64,000 nt of DNA, taken from positions 84,079,444-84,143,443 of the forward strand of contig NC_044558.1 of the NCBI RefSeq assembly GCF_007565055.1. The letters run 5' to 3'. Numbering within the stretch: position 1 is the first letter of the stretch; the number at the start of each line of letters is the position of its first letter. The stretch comes from Rhinopithecus roxellana (lineage: Eukaryota; Chordata; Mammalia; Primates; Cercopithecidae). The notes under the pieces were generated by a model. It was not told the origin of the DNA, searched no databases, and saw only the letters and a list, made by a program, of their open reading frames with translations. Positions 1 to 11,085 of this stretch are shown in pieces. Both the position numbers and the translations under genes were made by a program.

Positions 1-105
1 AGGCTGCAGTGCAGTGCATAATCCTAGCTTACTGCAGCCTCAGACTCCCAGGACTCCTCCTACCTCAGCCTCCTGAGTAGCTAGGACTATAGGTGTGTAC
101 CTGGC
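1..105 (-). mobile_element. Alu fragment
   Basis: A partial antisense Alu cut by the window edge, ending at TACCTGGC. Confidence 0.8.
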
Positions 106-404
106 TTTTTTTTTTTTTTTTTTTTTTCCTAAGACAGGGTCTCTCTCTGTTGCCCAGGCTGGAGTGCAGTGGCGCGTTTGTGGGTCGCTGCAACTTCTTC
201 CTCCCAGGCTCAAGCAGTCTTCCCTTCAGCCTCCTGAGCAGCTGAGACCATAGGCACACACCACCATGCCTGGCTAATTTAGTTAGATATGGGGTTTTGC
301 CATGTTGCCCAGGCTGGTCTTGACCTCCTGGACTCAAGTGGTCCACCCACCTTGGCCTCCCAAAGTGCTGGGATTACAGATGGGGTGTGCCACTACTCCT
401 GGCC
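106..404 (-). mobile_element. AluJ-like, antisense
   Basis: A T-run, GAGTGCAGTGG, and the end CTACTCCTGGCC; diverged. Confidence 0.9.
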
Positions 405-407
405 TAA

Positions 408-424
408 TTGTGTGTGTGTGTGTG
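408..424 (+). repeat. Short TG microsatellite
   Basis: Eight TG units between two Alus. Confidence 0.85.
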
Positions 425-733
425 TTTTTTTTTGTTTTCTTCTGTTTTTTTGAGATGGAGTCTTGCTCTGTCACCCAGGCTGGAGTGCAGTGGCCGGATC
501 TCAGCTCACTACAAGCTCCTCCTCTCAGGTTCACGCCATTCTCCTGCCTCAGCCTCCCGAGTAGCTGGAACTACAGGCGCCCGCCACCTCGCCCGGCTAG
601 TTTTGTGTATTTTTTAGTAGAGACGGGGTTTCACCGTGTTAGCCAGGATGGTCTCGATCTCCAGACTTTGTGATCCGCCCGTCTCGGCCTCCCAAAGTGC
701 TGGGATTACAGGCTTGAGCCACCGCGCCCGGCC
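425..733 (-). mobile_element. AluYR-type, antisense
   Basis: Carries GGCCGGATCTC, CACCTCGCCCGGCTAG, CCGTCTCGG and GGCTTGAGCC, the Old World monkey Alu pattern. Confidence 0.92.
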
Positions 734-737
734 TGTG

Positions 738-1026
738 TGTTTTTTTTTTAGACGGAGTTTTGCTCTGTCGCCAGGCTGGAGTGCAGTGGCATGATATCGA
801 CTCACTACAACCTCGGATTCCTTGGTTAAGTGATTCTCCTGCCTAAGCCTCCTGAGTAGCTGGGATTATAGGCACACGCCACCATGCCCAGCTACTTTTT
901 GTGTTTTTAGTAGAGATGGAGTTTCACCATGTTGGCCAGGATGGTCTCGATCTCCTGAACTCGTGATCTGCCCACCTTGGCCTCCCAAAGTGCTAGGATT
1001 ACAGGCATGAGCCACTGCACCTGGCT
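738..1026 (-). mobile_element. Alu, antisense
   Basis: A full element from the T-run/GACGGAGTTTTGCTC to CACTGCACCTGGCT. Confidence 0.9.
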
Positions 1027-1049
1027 GATATTTTTAAAAATTAAAAAAA

Positions 1050-1177
1050 AATTTTTTTAATTTGTAGAGATGGCAGTGGGGGGATCTCTCTGTGTTGCCC
1101 GGGCTGGTCTTGAACTCCTGGCCTCAAGTGATCCAGATTGTTGCAAATATGGGTGTGAGCCACCATGCCCAGCTGGC
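1050..1177 (-). mobile_element. Alu monomer fragment, antisense
   Basis: A short piece from TTTGTAGAGATGG to CACCATGCCCAGC; only part of one arm. Confidence 0.7.
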
Positions 1178-1190
1178 TTAGGATTCAATG

Positions 1191-1510
1191 TTTTTCTTTT
1201 CTTTTCTTTTTCTTTTTTTTTGTTTTTGAGAAAGAGTTTCACTCTGTCACCCAGGCTGGAGTGCAGTGGTGAGATCTCAGCTTACCGTAACCTCCACCTC
1301 TGGGGTTCAAGCGATTCTCCTGTATCAGCCTTCAAGTAGCTGGGATTACAGGCTCCTGCCATTACGCCCAGCTAATTTTTATGTTTTTAGTAGAGACAGG
1401 GGTTTCGCCATGTTGGCCAGGCTAGTCTCAAACTCCTGACCTCAAGTGATCCACCTGCATCAGCCTCCCAAAGTGCTGGGATTACAGGTGTGACCCAGTG
1501 CGCCCAGCCT
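1191..1510 (-). mobile_element. Alu, antisense
   Basis: A CTTTT-rich head, GAGTGCAGTGGTGAGATC, and the end TGCGCCCAGCC. Confidence 0.9.
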
Positions 1511-1952
1511 CAGTGATTTTCAGTTGAGATACTTAAAAAGGGGTAGGAGTGATAGCAGTTGAGTGGGGGTAGTTGCACCTTCACGGAGACAGAAGATTTG
1601 CAAGGAGTTATGTTATTCTATTAGTTCTCTTATGTGCAAGACATGATTCTATGTAGTAGTGGGTGGACTTCAGTGCATAAAGCCAAGTCCCCATTCTCAT
1701 GGAGTATACATTGTGGTGGGAAAAGAGACAGGAAAGCAAATGAGGGAATAATTTAGGAGGTGTAACGGTCATGGAGAAACATAAAGCAGGAAAAAGGATT
1801 GGGCTGAATGAGTGCTGAACACAAGGTGCATCTCTGCCAATGACCTTTTTCTTCATCTGTACCCTGCAGAAATGCATTGGATGTATAGAACCATTTGTCT
1901 CGGAAAATTCCTTATAACCATATAGACAGTGACTGTTATTTGGGAGTATTCC

Positions 1953-2610
1953 TGCATTAGTTGCTTATTGCTGCATAATTATTCTAAAACTTCAGAGCTT
2001 AAGAAAACTTTTAGCAGCTTAAAACATCAAACGTTATCTCACAGTTTCTGTGGTTCAGGAATCCGAGAACAACTGAGCTGGGTGGTTCTGGCTCACGGTT
2101 TTATGAGCTTGTGTCAAGATGCAGGCCTTGGCCGTGTGCGGTGGCTCACGCCTGTAATCACAGCACTTTGGGAGGCCAAGGCGGGTGGAGCGCTTGAACC
2201 CAGGAGTTGAAGACCAGCGTGGGCAACATAGTGAGAAATGTTGTGGTGGGGCAATGATGTAGGCCTGGGCTGCAGTCAGCTGAAGCCCCTATGGGCTGGA
2301 AGATCCGCTTCCAAGGTGGCGCATCCCCATGGCTGTTGGCAGGAGGCCTCAGTTCCTTGCCACATATAGCTCTCCATAGGGCTGCTTGAGTGTCCTCATG
2401 ACATGGCAGTGGGTCCCCCACAGTGAATGGTTCAAAAAACACCAAGGAGGAAGCCACAGTGCCTTTTATGATCTAATCTTGAAAGTCACATATTGTTTGC
2501 TCCTGCCACATTCTGTTAATTAAAAGTAAATCACTAAGTCCAGCTCATACTCAAGGGGAGGAGAATTTAGCTGTGCCTGTCTAAGGGAGGTGTATCAAAG
2601 CATTTGTAGA
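1953..2610 (+). mobile_element. ERVL-MaLR LTR remnant (MLT1-like), split by Alu
   Basis: 1953-2123 reads as the start of a MaLR-type LTR (TTGCTTATTGCTGCATAA, AGCTTAAAACATCAAACG) and 2241-2610 as its rest (GGAAGATCCGCTTCCAAGG, GTCCTCATGACATGGCAG, CTCAAGGGGAGGAG). The name is by memory of the consensus; no internal viral gene is present. Confidence 0.6.
2124..2240 (+). mobile_element. Alu left-arm fragment, sense
   Basis: GTGCGGTGGCTCACGCCTG to GGGCAACATAGTGAGAAA; inserted in the LTR remnant. Confidence 0.8.
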
Positions 2611-3087
2611 CATGTTTCAAAGCCTCCACAGTTCCCTAGTTCTATGACATGGGCTCACCATTTTCATTTAGCACTGTTGGGTTCTGTGATAGATTCCAGA
2701 AATGGATTAGTGAGTCTCCTCCCCTCCTTTGCTCCTGTAGAATACAGGGTTTGTAGAAATCAAGTTTCTTGGTGGAATGAAGATATGCTGTGGTCTGATA
2801 AGCAGTAAAGGAGCTCAAAAGCCCAGCAAAATTGGGACCCCACATAAAGCATAGGTTTGGCCCCCAGATAATTGATAGTGGAGCGTGTTCTCTTCCCCAT
2901 GTACTTTCTAGGGGTGGCAGGAGGAACAGGGGAAATTGCTGGGAGTGAGAACCTGACACACAGAGAAGAGGAAACAGGCATTGGGCTGGGCACATTTTGT
3001 GTACATTTTGGGGCCTCTGCTACTCTCTCACTCCGGCAAGCCTTTCTTTTCTCTTTTATCCATAGGACTCTGCTTGATAAATACAAT

Positions 3088-3132
3088 TTCCCTCCCTCCC
3101 TTCCTCCCTCCCTCCCTCCCTTCCTTCCTTCC
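3088..3132 (+). repeat. CCCT/TTCC microsatellite
   Basis: A 45-bp pyrimidine run joined to the T-tail of the next Alu. Confidence 0.9.
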
Positions 3133-3290
3133 TTTTTTTTTTTTGAGAAGGGGCTGTCTGTGTTGCCAAGGCTTCAGTGCAGTGGCACAATCACAGCTCA
3201 CTGCAGCCTCAGAGTCTTGGGCTCAAGGCATCCTCCTCCCTTAGCTTCTGGAGTAGCTGGGACTATAGGTGTGAGCCACTACCCCTGGCT
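3133..3290 (-). mobile_element. Alu fragment (AluJ-like), antisense
   Basis: A T-run to CCACTACCCCTGGCT; one arm only. Confidence 0.8.
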
Positions 3291-3591
3291 TATTTATTTA
3301 TTTATTTATTTTTTTGAGACGGAGCCTCACTCTGTTTCCCAGGCTGGAGTGCAGTGGCCGGATCTCAGCTCACTGCAAGCTCTGCCTCCCGGGTTTACGC
3401 CATTCTCCTGCCTCAGCCTCCCGAGTAGCTGGGACCACAGGTGCCCGCCACCTTGCTCGGCTAGTTTTTTCTTTTTTTTTTTTTTAAGTAGAGACGGGGT
3501 TTCACTGTGTTAGCCAGGATGGTCTCGATCTCCCGACCTCGTGATCCGCCTGTCTCGGCCTCCCAAAGTGCTGGGATTATAGGCTTGAGCC
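3291..3591 (-). mobile_element. AluYR-type, antisense
   Basis: A TTTA-repeat head, GGCCGGATCTC and GGCTTGAGCC; the last bases of the 5' end are missing. Confidence 0.9.
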
Positions 3592-3900
3592 TGTATTTAT
3601 TTATTTATTTATTTATTTAGAGCGGAGTTTTGATCTTGTTGCCCAGGCTGGAGTGCAATGGCGTGATCTCTGCTCACCGCAACCTCCACCTCCTGAGTTC
3701 AAGCGATTCTCCTGCCTCAGCCTCCCAAGTAGCTGGGATTACAGGCATGCGCCACCACGGCTGGCTAATTTTGTGTTTTTAGTAGAGACAGGGTTTCTCC
3801 ATGTTGGTCAGGCTGGTCTCGAACTCCCCACCTCAGGTGATCCACTTGCCTTGACCTCTCAAAGTGCTGGGATTACAAACTCAAGTCACTGCACCTGGCC
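3592..3900 (-). mobile_element. Alu, antisense
   Basis: A TTTA-repeat head, body and GTCACTGCACCTGGCC end. Confidence 0.9.
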
Positions 3901-4057
3901 CATCCTCTTGAAGGGACTGTTTCTTCTTCTACAATGTAGGGGTCCTGCCATTTCTGCCCTGCCTTCTTCCCATGCTGTGGGGGAGACAGAGCCCACAGTG
4001 GATATGAAGAGGGTTCACAAGTGGGCAATTGTCTATGTGGCTGCATTGGAATTCTGG

Positions 4058-4389
4058 CATCCTCTACTTTTCTTTTTTTTTTTTTTTGGGACAGAGTCTC
4101 ACTGTTGCCCAGAATGGAGCGCCAGCGGTGTGATCTTGGCTCACTGCAATCTCTGCCTCCTGGGTTCCAGTGATTCTCCTGCCTCAGCCTCCTGATTTAG
4201 CTGGTACTACAGGCATGCACCACCACATCTGGCTAATTTTTTGTGTTTTTTTAGTAGAGACAGGGTTTCACCATGTTGGCCAGGCTGGTCTTGAACTACT
4301 GACCTCAAGTGATCTGCCCGCCTCGGCCTCCCAAAATGCTGGGATTATAGGTGTCAGCCACCGCACCCGGCCCTCATCCTCTACTTTTC
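4058..4389 (-). mobile_element. Alu, antisense, with target-site duplication
   Basis: The Alu body is 4073-4372. The 15-bp duplication CATCCTCTACTTTTC is exact on both sides (4058-4072, 4375-4389). Confidence 0.92.
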
Positions 4390-4644
4390 AATCAACCCTC
4401 CTTCACATCTGTATAGGGCTTTTGTGTCTCCATTGCACATTGACCCTTAACCTCAAGACCTACTCTTTCATCAGCCATGTTTTCTAGCATTATAAATGAT
4501 CATCACTGTGTAATATGTCAGATAGGGAAACTGGCCTGGCACGGGGAGGATCCTGTAGGGCATGCACTAGACCCCAGGCCTTTGGATTCCTGACTTTTTC
4601 TCTCAATTGCTCTACCTTTAAAAGAGGAACAAAGAAAGCCAGCA

Positions 4645-4795
4645 TTCCTGTATGTATGGACCAAGGCACCGTGATTGACACTTGGCATACACATCTCAAT
4701 ACTGGAGACAGGGGTTACTATCCCCATTTTATAGACAAGGAAACTGAGGTTCATAGTGGTTCAATGCAGGTAATGGGTGAGTACAAGGTAGTAGG
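4645..4795 (+). mobile_element. MIR remnant
   Basis: The core phrase CCCCATTTTATAGACAAGG followed by AAACTGAGGTTCA is typical of MIR. Confidence 0.75.
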
Positions 4796-4798
4796 GTT

Positions 4799-5093
4799 AG
4801 GCGAGGCGAGGGTGGCTCATGTCTGTAATCTCAGCACTTTAGGAGGTCCCGGTGGGTGGATTGCTTGAGGCCAGGAGTTCAAGACCAGTCTCGCCAACAC
4901 AGCAAAACCCCATTTGTACTAAAAATACAAAAATCAGCCGGGTGTAGTGGTGTGGCCCTGGAGTGCTGCTTGGGAAGCTGAGGCTTGAACTTGGGAGACG
5001 GAGGTTGCCGACTTGGGAGCCGAGATCATGCCACTGCGCTCCAGGTTGGGCAAAAGAGAAGACTCTGTCTCAAGAAACAAGCAAAAAAACACA
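4799..5093 (+). mobile_element. Alu, sense, diverged
   Basis: From GGTGGCTCATGTCTGTAATC to GACTCTGTCTCAAG; internal rearrangement near 4955-4985. Confidence 0.85.
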
Positions 5094-5445
5094 TTAGGGG
5101 CTGGTGAGGCTTGTGGATAACTGAGAAATTCCCTTAAAAGTAAAAAAAAACTGCTGGCCAAACCAAGTGCTTCTGGGGCCTGGTGCGGCCCATGAAGACA
5201 CCAGTTAGAGGCCCCTGATTAGCAGGACTCTGAGTTCAGAAAGGGGGAAGACCAGTCCAATGTCACAGAGCCCAGTGGAGTAATTATAGGGTTGCTGCAG
5301 GGTGCTACGGTTACACAGATGAATCGGATATGGTCCCTGCCATCAAGGAGCTGAGGCATTTGTGACTAAAAATATAATTATCTCATTTGGATAGCCTGGT
5401 CCAGCCATCAGGACTGGACCTAGCTCATTTAACACCACATCCGTT

Positions 5446-5519
5446 TCTTTCTTTCCTTCTCTCTTTCTCTCTCTTTCTCTCTTCCTCTCTTCCTTTCTTT
5501 CCTTTCTTTCCTTTCTTTC
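5446..5519 (+). repeat. CT-rich microsatellite
   Basis: Imperfect TTTC/TCTC run that grew from the tail of the adjacent antisense Alu fragment. Confidence 0.9.
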
Positions 5520-5660
5520 GAGAGGGTCTCCTATGTCACCCAGGCTGGAGTGCAGTGGCGCAGTCATGATTCATGGCAGCGTCGACCTCGTGAGCTGAAG
5601 CAATCCTCCCACCCCAGCCTCGCTGGTAGCAGGGACTACAGGCGTGCACCATTATGTTGG
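5519..5660 (-). mobile_element. Alu fragment, antisense
   Basis: GTCACCCAGGCTGGAGTGC to ACAGGCGTGCACC; one arm. Confidence 0.8.
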
Positions 5661-6129
5661 TTGTCTTAAGGGTGAAATGAGATCACGCATGTAAACAGCT
5701 ATTATTATTATTAGCACTTGGTAATTAGAACCTATTAATGAATATTGCTCAGTAGTCCCCGTGGCTGGGGTTTGGAGAAAGAATGGAGACGCTGGAATCT
5801 GCCCCTGCAGAGGCCATGGGACCATCTCTAAGAGCCCCCTTGTGGTTTGGAAGAAGGGTGTGGGACAGGGTGGGAGGAGGGCGGAGTCTCTGGTGACCTG
5901 GGAGAGTAGGACTTCTGATTTGAGCAGGATGACCACCTGCAGCCGGAGGTTAGTGGTGGGGTTTGGCTGTAACCTCTGGACTCTTCCTAGAGTTGGGATG
6001 TGTCAGGTAGACTTAATAGGGGGAAAGCTGAGGGACTGGGAGACAGGCTGCCTGGGTGAGCACTGCCTCTGATAGGCTGGTGACCCGAACTGGAGGCTGG
6101 ACCCGAACTTGAGGCTAGAGTCACAAGCC

Positions 6130-6215
6130 TTCCTGTTCTTACCTGAAAACAGGAAGAATCCTGGGAATGACTCTCTAGGGTTGTTGTGAAGTTTGGATTA
6201 AGTAATCCAGGTACC
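6130..6215 (-). mobile_element. MIR-like remnant
   Basis: AGGGTTGTTGTGAAGTTTGG resembles the reverse MIR core; short and diverged. Confidence 0.45.
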
Positions 6216-6239
6216 ATAGTTTGGATGATGCCGTGAATA

Positions 6240-6470
6240 TGTATTTTATCTCAGGATTCTCTCAACCATGCTATGATGTAGGATACATAGTCACTAAGCC
6301 ACCAGGCAGGGGAAGGGGCGGTAAAAGAACATCTTAAAATGCAGAGTTGAACTTCAGTGCCCAGCAGTGAGGATGCTGCTCAGAGAGGGGAAATGAATTG
6401 CCTAAGGTCACACAGCGCGTGGGCCTTGAGGTCAGAGCCGTTTCCCTCTTGTCAGCGCTGCCATACTCGG
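6240..6470 (+). mobile_element. MIR remnant
   Basis: CTCAGAGAGGGGAAATGAA and AAGGTCACACAGCGCGTGG are MIR phrases; it abuts the CpG island. Confidence 0.65.
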
Positions 6471-6599
6471 GATCCCACTCTCCCCCACGGCCCCTAGCTT
6501 GGGTCCTTTCTATGGCTGTGTCTGGAGAGGCCCATCTTAGGAAGGTGGCTTTGCTGGCTGTGGAACATGGGGCACAGGGGGGTGGGTAGGGCCGGCCCT

Positions 6600-7700
6600 G
6601 CACCCCCACCGGCCGGGCGAGGGGCGTCTCCTGGTGCTGGCCCGCGCTGCTTCCCGGTCGCCCCGCGGCCTCCCTCCGCCTCCCTGGCGGCCCGGCGCCG
6701 CGGGTGTTCAGTTTCAGCGCGGGCATGAGCGCAGGCAGCGCCGGGCTCCCCGCGGAAGGAAGGCAGCGAGTGGGGGCCCCGCGTCCTCGTCCTCGGCCGG
6801 GGCCTGGCAGCGCCGTGGAGGGGGCTCGGCTAGCGTTGCCGCCGGGAACGGGGCCGGGCGCGCGTCGAGCCTCCGCCGGCGAAGGGGACACCCGGGAGCC
6901 GAAGGGGACGCCCGGGAGCCGCCGCTGCCGCCGCCGAGGGTAACCGCTGGCCGTGCTGCCCGGGCGCCCCCTCCTTTGTGGCGCTGCGAGGGGCGGGTGT
7001 GGGTGGCCTCCCGCCCGCGGGCTACAGGGCCGGCGTCGCGGAGCGGCTCTTTGTGTCTCCCGGGGTCGGGTGCGAGTGTGTGGCGCGCTCTTGGCACCTC
7101 CCGCCCCCTTCGGGTGCCAGCGTTCCGGGGCCCCTCCCGGCACTTTCTCCACGGGGACGCCTCCCGAGCCACAGGGGGAGTTAAGCCAAGTTGGAGGGAA
7201 AAAGGTGGGGCGGGGTCGTCCCGCCTCCGCAGCCCCCAGGCAGCGCCCCAAAGTTGGTGCTGCAGGTGCAGCGACCCTCCTGCCGCCCTTCTCCCCGCTG
7301 GCCCGGCCCTGGCAGGCGGGAACCCCCAAAGGCTTGGTTTGGGGGCTCCCGATGATCTGCCGCCAACTTGGAGGGTGCCTTGCTACACAGAAGCCACCTG
7401 AGCTGGGGGCGGCCGGGGGCGGCCGAGGCCCAGGCGGAAGCCGGGCTAGCCCGCTGGCCGTGGGGAGAGCTTAGCGGCCGTGGCACTGAGCCGGGGTGCC
7501 CATGTGACTGCGGTGTGCTTGGGAAGAGGAAGCTGCAGAGGTCAGTGCAAAGGCGTCACGCCAGAGCGAGCGAGCAAGCCAGCCAGGGGGGAGCCCCGGA
7601 GCCAACGCGGGAGCCAACGCGGGACGGGAGCGGGGGTGGCCTGCCCGCCACAGGGGCCGGACAAAGCAGCGCTGTCCCAGCCGCCCTGGCTCCCCTAATG
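6600..7700. promoter_or_regulatory. Intragenic CpG island, candidate alternative promoter
   Basis: By hand count there are about 45 CpG dinucleotides in 6601-6900 alone, and CpGs stay dense to about 7130 and frequent to about 7700. The surrounding intron is CpG-poor. GC boxes are visible near 6988 (GGGGCGGGTG) and 7206 (GGGGCGGGG). A 20-bp unit beginning CGAAGGGGAC is repeated twice at 6880-6920. No TATA box is obvious. Survival of CpGs implies an unmethylated germline state, typical of a promoter. It lies 2.6-3.6 kb upstream of the exon carrying the first JmjC metal ligands, so a start here on the + strand would give a transcript lacking the N-terminal JmjC exons; a start on the - strand would give an antisense RNA. 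Confidence 0.75.
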
Positions 7701-9261
7701 CCTGCGATCGCAGGGTGGGGGGGCGGCCAGGCTTGGAGGCCAGGAAATGAGGGACACCGGGAGGAGGGGCCTCTCTAGGAGAGGCAGGTCTGGAAGAGGC
7801 CGCCCCAGCTCCCCTAGGGGCCTCTGGATGCTGGAGGGTGACCCAGAGGGCAGATCAGACACAGACTCAACTTGGAGAACTTTCCTTGCACACTGCAGCC
7901 AGCTTGCAGCGATTCTTTTCTGCACTTGCTGGGGAGGTCAGGGTTGCGGGGAGCTGGAGGATGGCAGGGTGAGGGTGACCTGGTTAGCCAGGCAGCCCTG
8001 GGGCCTGTAGCCCAAGAGGCGAGCTCCTGTCCTCTCCTCTCTGCTGTGGGTACCCGCGGGCATCCAGCTGCCGACAAGAGAAGCACGTTCTCCGGGCTCC
8101 GCCCCGCACATACTTAGATTGTTTTCCCTAGACTGTGTTCAGCTGAGGCCTGGAGGGGGTGGAAACCAAGGTTAGATTAAAAAAAGAAAAAACAAAAAAC
8201 AAAAACCCCAAGTCGAAGAGATGGTTTTAGGGAAATGAGGACTAATATTTTGAAGTGGTGCTTAGAGAGAAGAGGCCAGTGTGGTCCGTGGGGGTGGGGT
8301 GGGTGAGGGCTTCAGGACCCCCCCTTTCCTTGGAGAGAAGAGGATCACCCAGGCCTTCAGGCGGGGCCCCCGCTGGGCCCAGCTGGCCTACAGGTGAGGA
8401 CAGTGTGGAGCCCAGCGTCAGGACTTTGACCACCCCATTGCCAGTTCCGCAGCCCGCGCCTGTCTTCGTGACAGCCTGCGTCCTGTGCTGTCAACTACAC
8501 CCCTCCGATGGGGTTGCTAGGCAGCGGGGCTCTGATGTACTGGAAGGCCTTCTGATTTGTCAGCCTCCTGCAGACACATGGTTAAGGCTCCTTCCAGCCT
8601 ATGGGGAGGAGGGACGCGGGCACGCCGCCTGCATACTGCTGAGCCCCCGGTCCACCTGAAAGCGAGGTGCAAAAGGCAGCCAGAGGGAGGGGGCACCTGG
8701 AGCCCTCCTCCTTCTAACCAGCTCAGCCCCACTCCCCGCATTATCTCCACTCGTGCCGGCGCGCTGTTGGCTCCTCCCTGTCCGTCCCCGCCCCATTTCT
8801 TCCCTCTTCCCCAAACCATGGAAAGGCAAAGTGCAGCGGGGAAAAGAGGTCAGTGGGGTAAGCATGTGTTGCGGGCTCCGGAGGTGCCAAGGTGCGTGGG
8901 CGTGAGCGGTGGGGAGGCTGCCCATCCATGCCACCCGGGGCTCTTGTGGGAAGGGGCAAGTGGCAGGGAGGGGTCCCTGGCACCGTCATCTGCCAGGCCT
9001 GGACTTGGAAGCCTTCTCTGTGTCCCCTCCTCCTTAAGCTCTGCCCCACTCCTAGGAGGGCAGCAGCTGGGGGAGGAGGGGAGCAAGGAAGGGTGGGCTC
9101 TCCAGCCCTCTATAGCACTGAGAAGGGGATGGCTGCTGGCCGGTTCCTGCTTCCCCTGGATGCACTCCCCGGCCCAGCCTCCAAGGTCCAAGTTCTTCCT
9201 CCTCCTCCTCTCCCTCTGTGCGTGGCCACCACCCCCAATTTAATTTCTCTTAAATTCTTTA

Positions 9262-9545
9262 CTTGTTTATAACAGCCTTACTGAGACATAATTCACAGAC
9301 CATTCACCCATGTAAAAGTGTACAATTCAACGGGTTTTAGTATGTTCACAGAGTTTTGCAACCACAGTTAATTTTAGAACATTTTCATCACCCCGAATGA
9401 AATCCTGTACCCATTAGCAGTCATTCCCCATTGTCCTGCCCCCCAGCCCCTGACACCCACTAATCTGCTTTCTGTCTCTATAGATTTGTCTACTTTGCAC
9501 ATTTGTGTACGTGAGACCAGACACCGTGTGGTCTTTTGGGGCTGG
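9262..9545 (-). mobile_element. Old L1 (L1M/L1ME) 3' remnant
   Basis: The phrases TACTGAGACATAATTCACAG, AGTGTACAATTCAACGGG and ACATTTTCATCACC are the reverse complement of ancient L1 3' ends. Confidence 0.75.
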
Positions 9546-10250
9546 AACCCCCCCCTTACTTTTCTAGCTGCATTGCTTACTTGGCAATCAATTGCAGTTT
9601 TGTTTTTTTTGTGTGTGGTTTTTTTTTTGATCATTTAACTTTTCCTGTGCATTGCTTCTTTAGGAGTGTCCCATAGTTAGGGGCAGGGGTCTTCTGCATT
9701 CTTACGCATTTCTCTCAAGGCCAAAGCTGGCTCTGGGCTGGACCTCTGGTTAAATGAATGAGGAGATGAATGGGGACTGGTAATTGGCAGGCTGTGCAGG
9801 TGGTATACAGCTGAATTCCAGGGGGCCCAGCTGCTACAAAGGGGGCTGGCAGCTTCGGAGAACTGCAGGTATCCAAGTTGTGAAGGAGCAGAGAGGAAGC
9901 CTCTAAGTGGGGGAGGGCAGAGGCAGGGCAAGGGTAGAAACCCACCCAGTGTTAGGAACCTGTAAAGTGGCCTGTGGGTTGCCACTTCTCGCAAGAACCT
10001 GAAAACAAGCATATCGCTTCCAGCCTCTGGGGTAGGTAGGCGACCAGTGCTTGAGATTTGTCACCTGATCACAGGGGCTTCCCCCGTGGGGAACTCCGAT
10101 TACATTTGGATTTTTAAAGAAGAAAAAAAGAAAATTCCCCAGCGTCAGCGTTTATAAAAGGGCGCCAGTTCAGGGCCTCTGAAGTCCTTTGCTTACCTCT
10201 TGTGATTTAGATCTTGACTTGTGTTCTGTCTCCCTGCCACTGTGCTGCAG

Positions 10251-10344
10251 GTACTGTCTGATGAGCGTGAAAGGTTGTTTCACCGACTTCCACATCGACT
10301 TTGGAGGCACTTCCGTTTGGTACCATGTTTTCCGGGGTGGGAAG
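10251..10344 (+). CDS. KDM2B: KDM2B coding exon, JmjC metal- and 2-oxoglutarate-binding part
   Basis: The exon has an AG acceptor at 10249-10250 after a pyrimidine-rich tract and a GTGAGT donor at 10345. Its first base completes a lysine codon and is followed by 31 codons. The segment TDFHIDFGG gives the Fe(II) ligands His (codon 14) and Asp (codon 16). Thr at codon 11 and the final Lys of FRGGK (codon 31) align with the 2-oxoglutarate contacts known in KDM2A (T209, K229). All expected catalytic residues are present, so this part of the demethylase looks functional. The nearest AluY starts only about 130 bp downstream of the donor. Confidence 0.97.
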
Positions 10345-10475
10345 GTGAGTTTCAGTTGCCTTTAACTTTCTATGCATCTCCAGCTGTTTGTGTCGGGAGA
10401 GGCTCACTTACCTTTCCCCCTCCTCCCACCTCCCTCATCCAGCCAGCCCTGCCCCAGGAGTACTTTCAGGATTAA

Positions 10476-10774
10476 TTTTTTTTTTTTTTTTTTGAGATGA
10501 AGTCTTGCTCTGTTGCCCAGGCTGGAGTGCAGTGGTGCGATCTTGGCTCACTGCAAGTTCCGCCTCCCGGGTTCACGCCATTCTCCTGCCTCAGCCTCCT
10601 GAGTAGCTGAGACTACAGGCGCCTGCCACCATGCCTGGCTAATTTTTTGTAGTTTTAGTAGAGACGGGGTTTCACTGTGTTAGCTGGGATGGTCTCCATC
10701 TCCTGACCTCGTGATCCGCCCGCCTTGGCCTCCCAAAGTGCTGGGATTACAGGCGTGAGCCACCACGCCCGGCT
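10476..10774 (-). mobile_element. AluY, antisense
   Basis: A full young Alu from a 17-T run to CACCACGCCCGGC, 130 bp after the exon donor. Confidence 0.92.
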
Positions 10775-11085
10775 TTATTTTTATTTTTTATTTTTTATTT
10801 TTAAGAGATAGGGCCTTGCTCTGTCACCCAGGGTGGAGTACAGTGGTGCAATCACAGCTCATTGTAGCCTCCACCTCCTGGGCTCAAGTGATCTTCCCAC
10901 CCCAGCTCCCGAGTAGCTGGGACTACAGGGATACACCACCAGGCTCAACTAATTTATGTGTGTTTTGTAGAGACAGAGTTTCAGCATGTTGCACAGGCTG
11001 TTCTCAAACTCCTGGGCTCACGTGATCCTCTCGCCTCGGCCTTCCAAAGTGCTGGAATTGTAGGCGTGGGCCATGGCTCCTGGCC
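10775..11085 (-). mobile_element. AluJ-like, antisense
   Basis: TTTTTA-rich head, AGAGATAGGGCCTTGCTC, end CATGGCTCCTGGCC. Confidence 0.9.

Larger units (their letters stand above)
1..10250 (+). other. KDM2B: KDM2B intron (3' part) upstream of first exon in window
   Basis: Positions 1-5660 are mostly Alus, listed separately, plus an MLT1-like LTR. Unique stretches at 1511-1950, 2611-3085, 3901-4057, 4390-4640 and 5095-5445 show nothing recognisable. From 5661 to 10250 there is essentially no Alu: two MIR remnants (6130-6470), the CpG island (6600-7700), moderately GC-rich unique DNA (7700-9260), an old L1 piece (9262-9545), and plain sequence up to the acceptor at 10250. Confidence 0.85.

Noticed and set aside
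2158..2457. 99-codon antisense frame
   Set aside because: It covers an LTR remnant and an Alu fragment, with no similarity to a known protein that I recognise.
1953..2610. Possible endogenous retrovirus with coding capacity
   Set aside because: Only LTR-like sequence of the MaLR class is present; there is no internal region here or at 44941 or 63426.
6334..7474. Long open frames on both strands over the CpG island (up to about 330 codons)
   Set aside because: High GC removes stop codons in all frames at once. The products are Pro/Arg/Gly/Ala-rich with no domain, and frames on opposite strands overlap each other.
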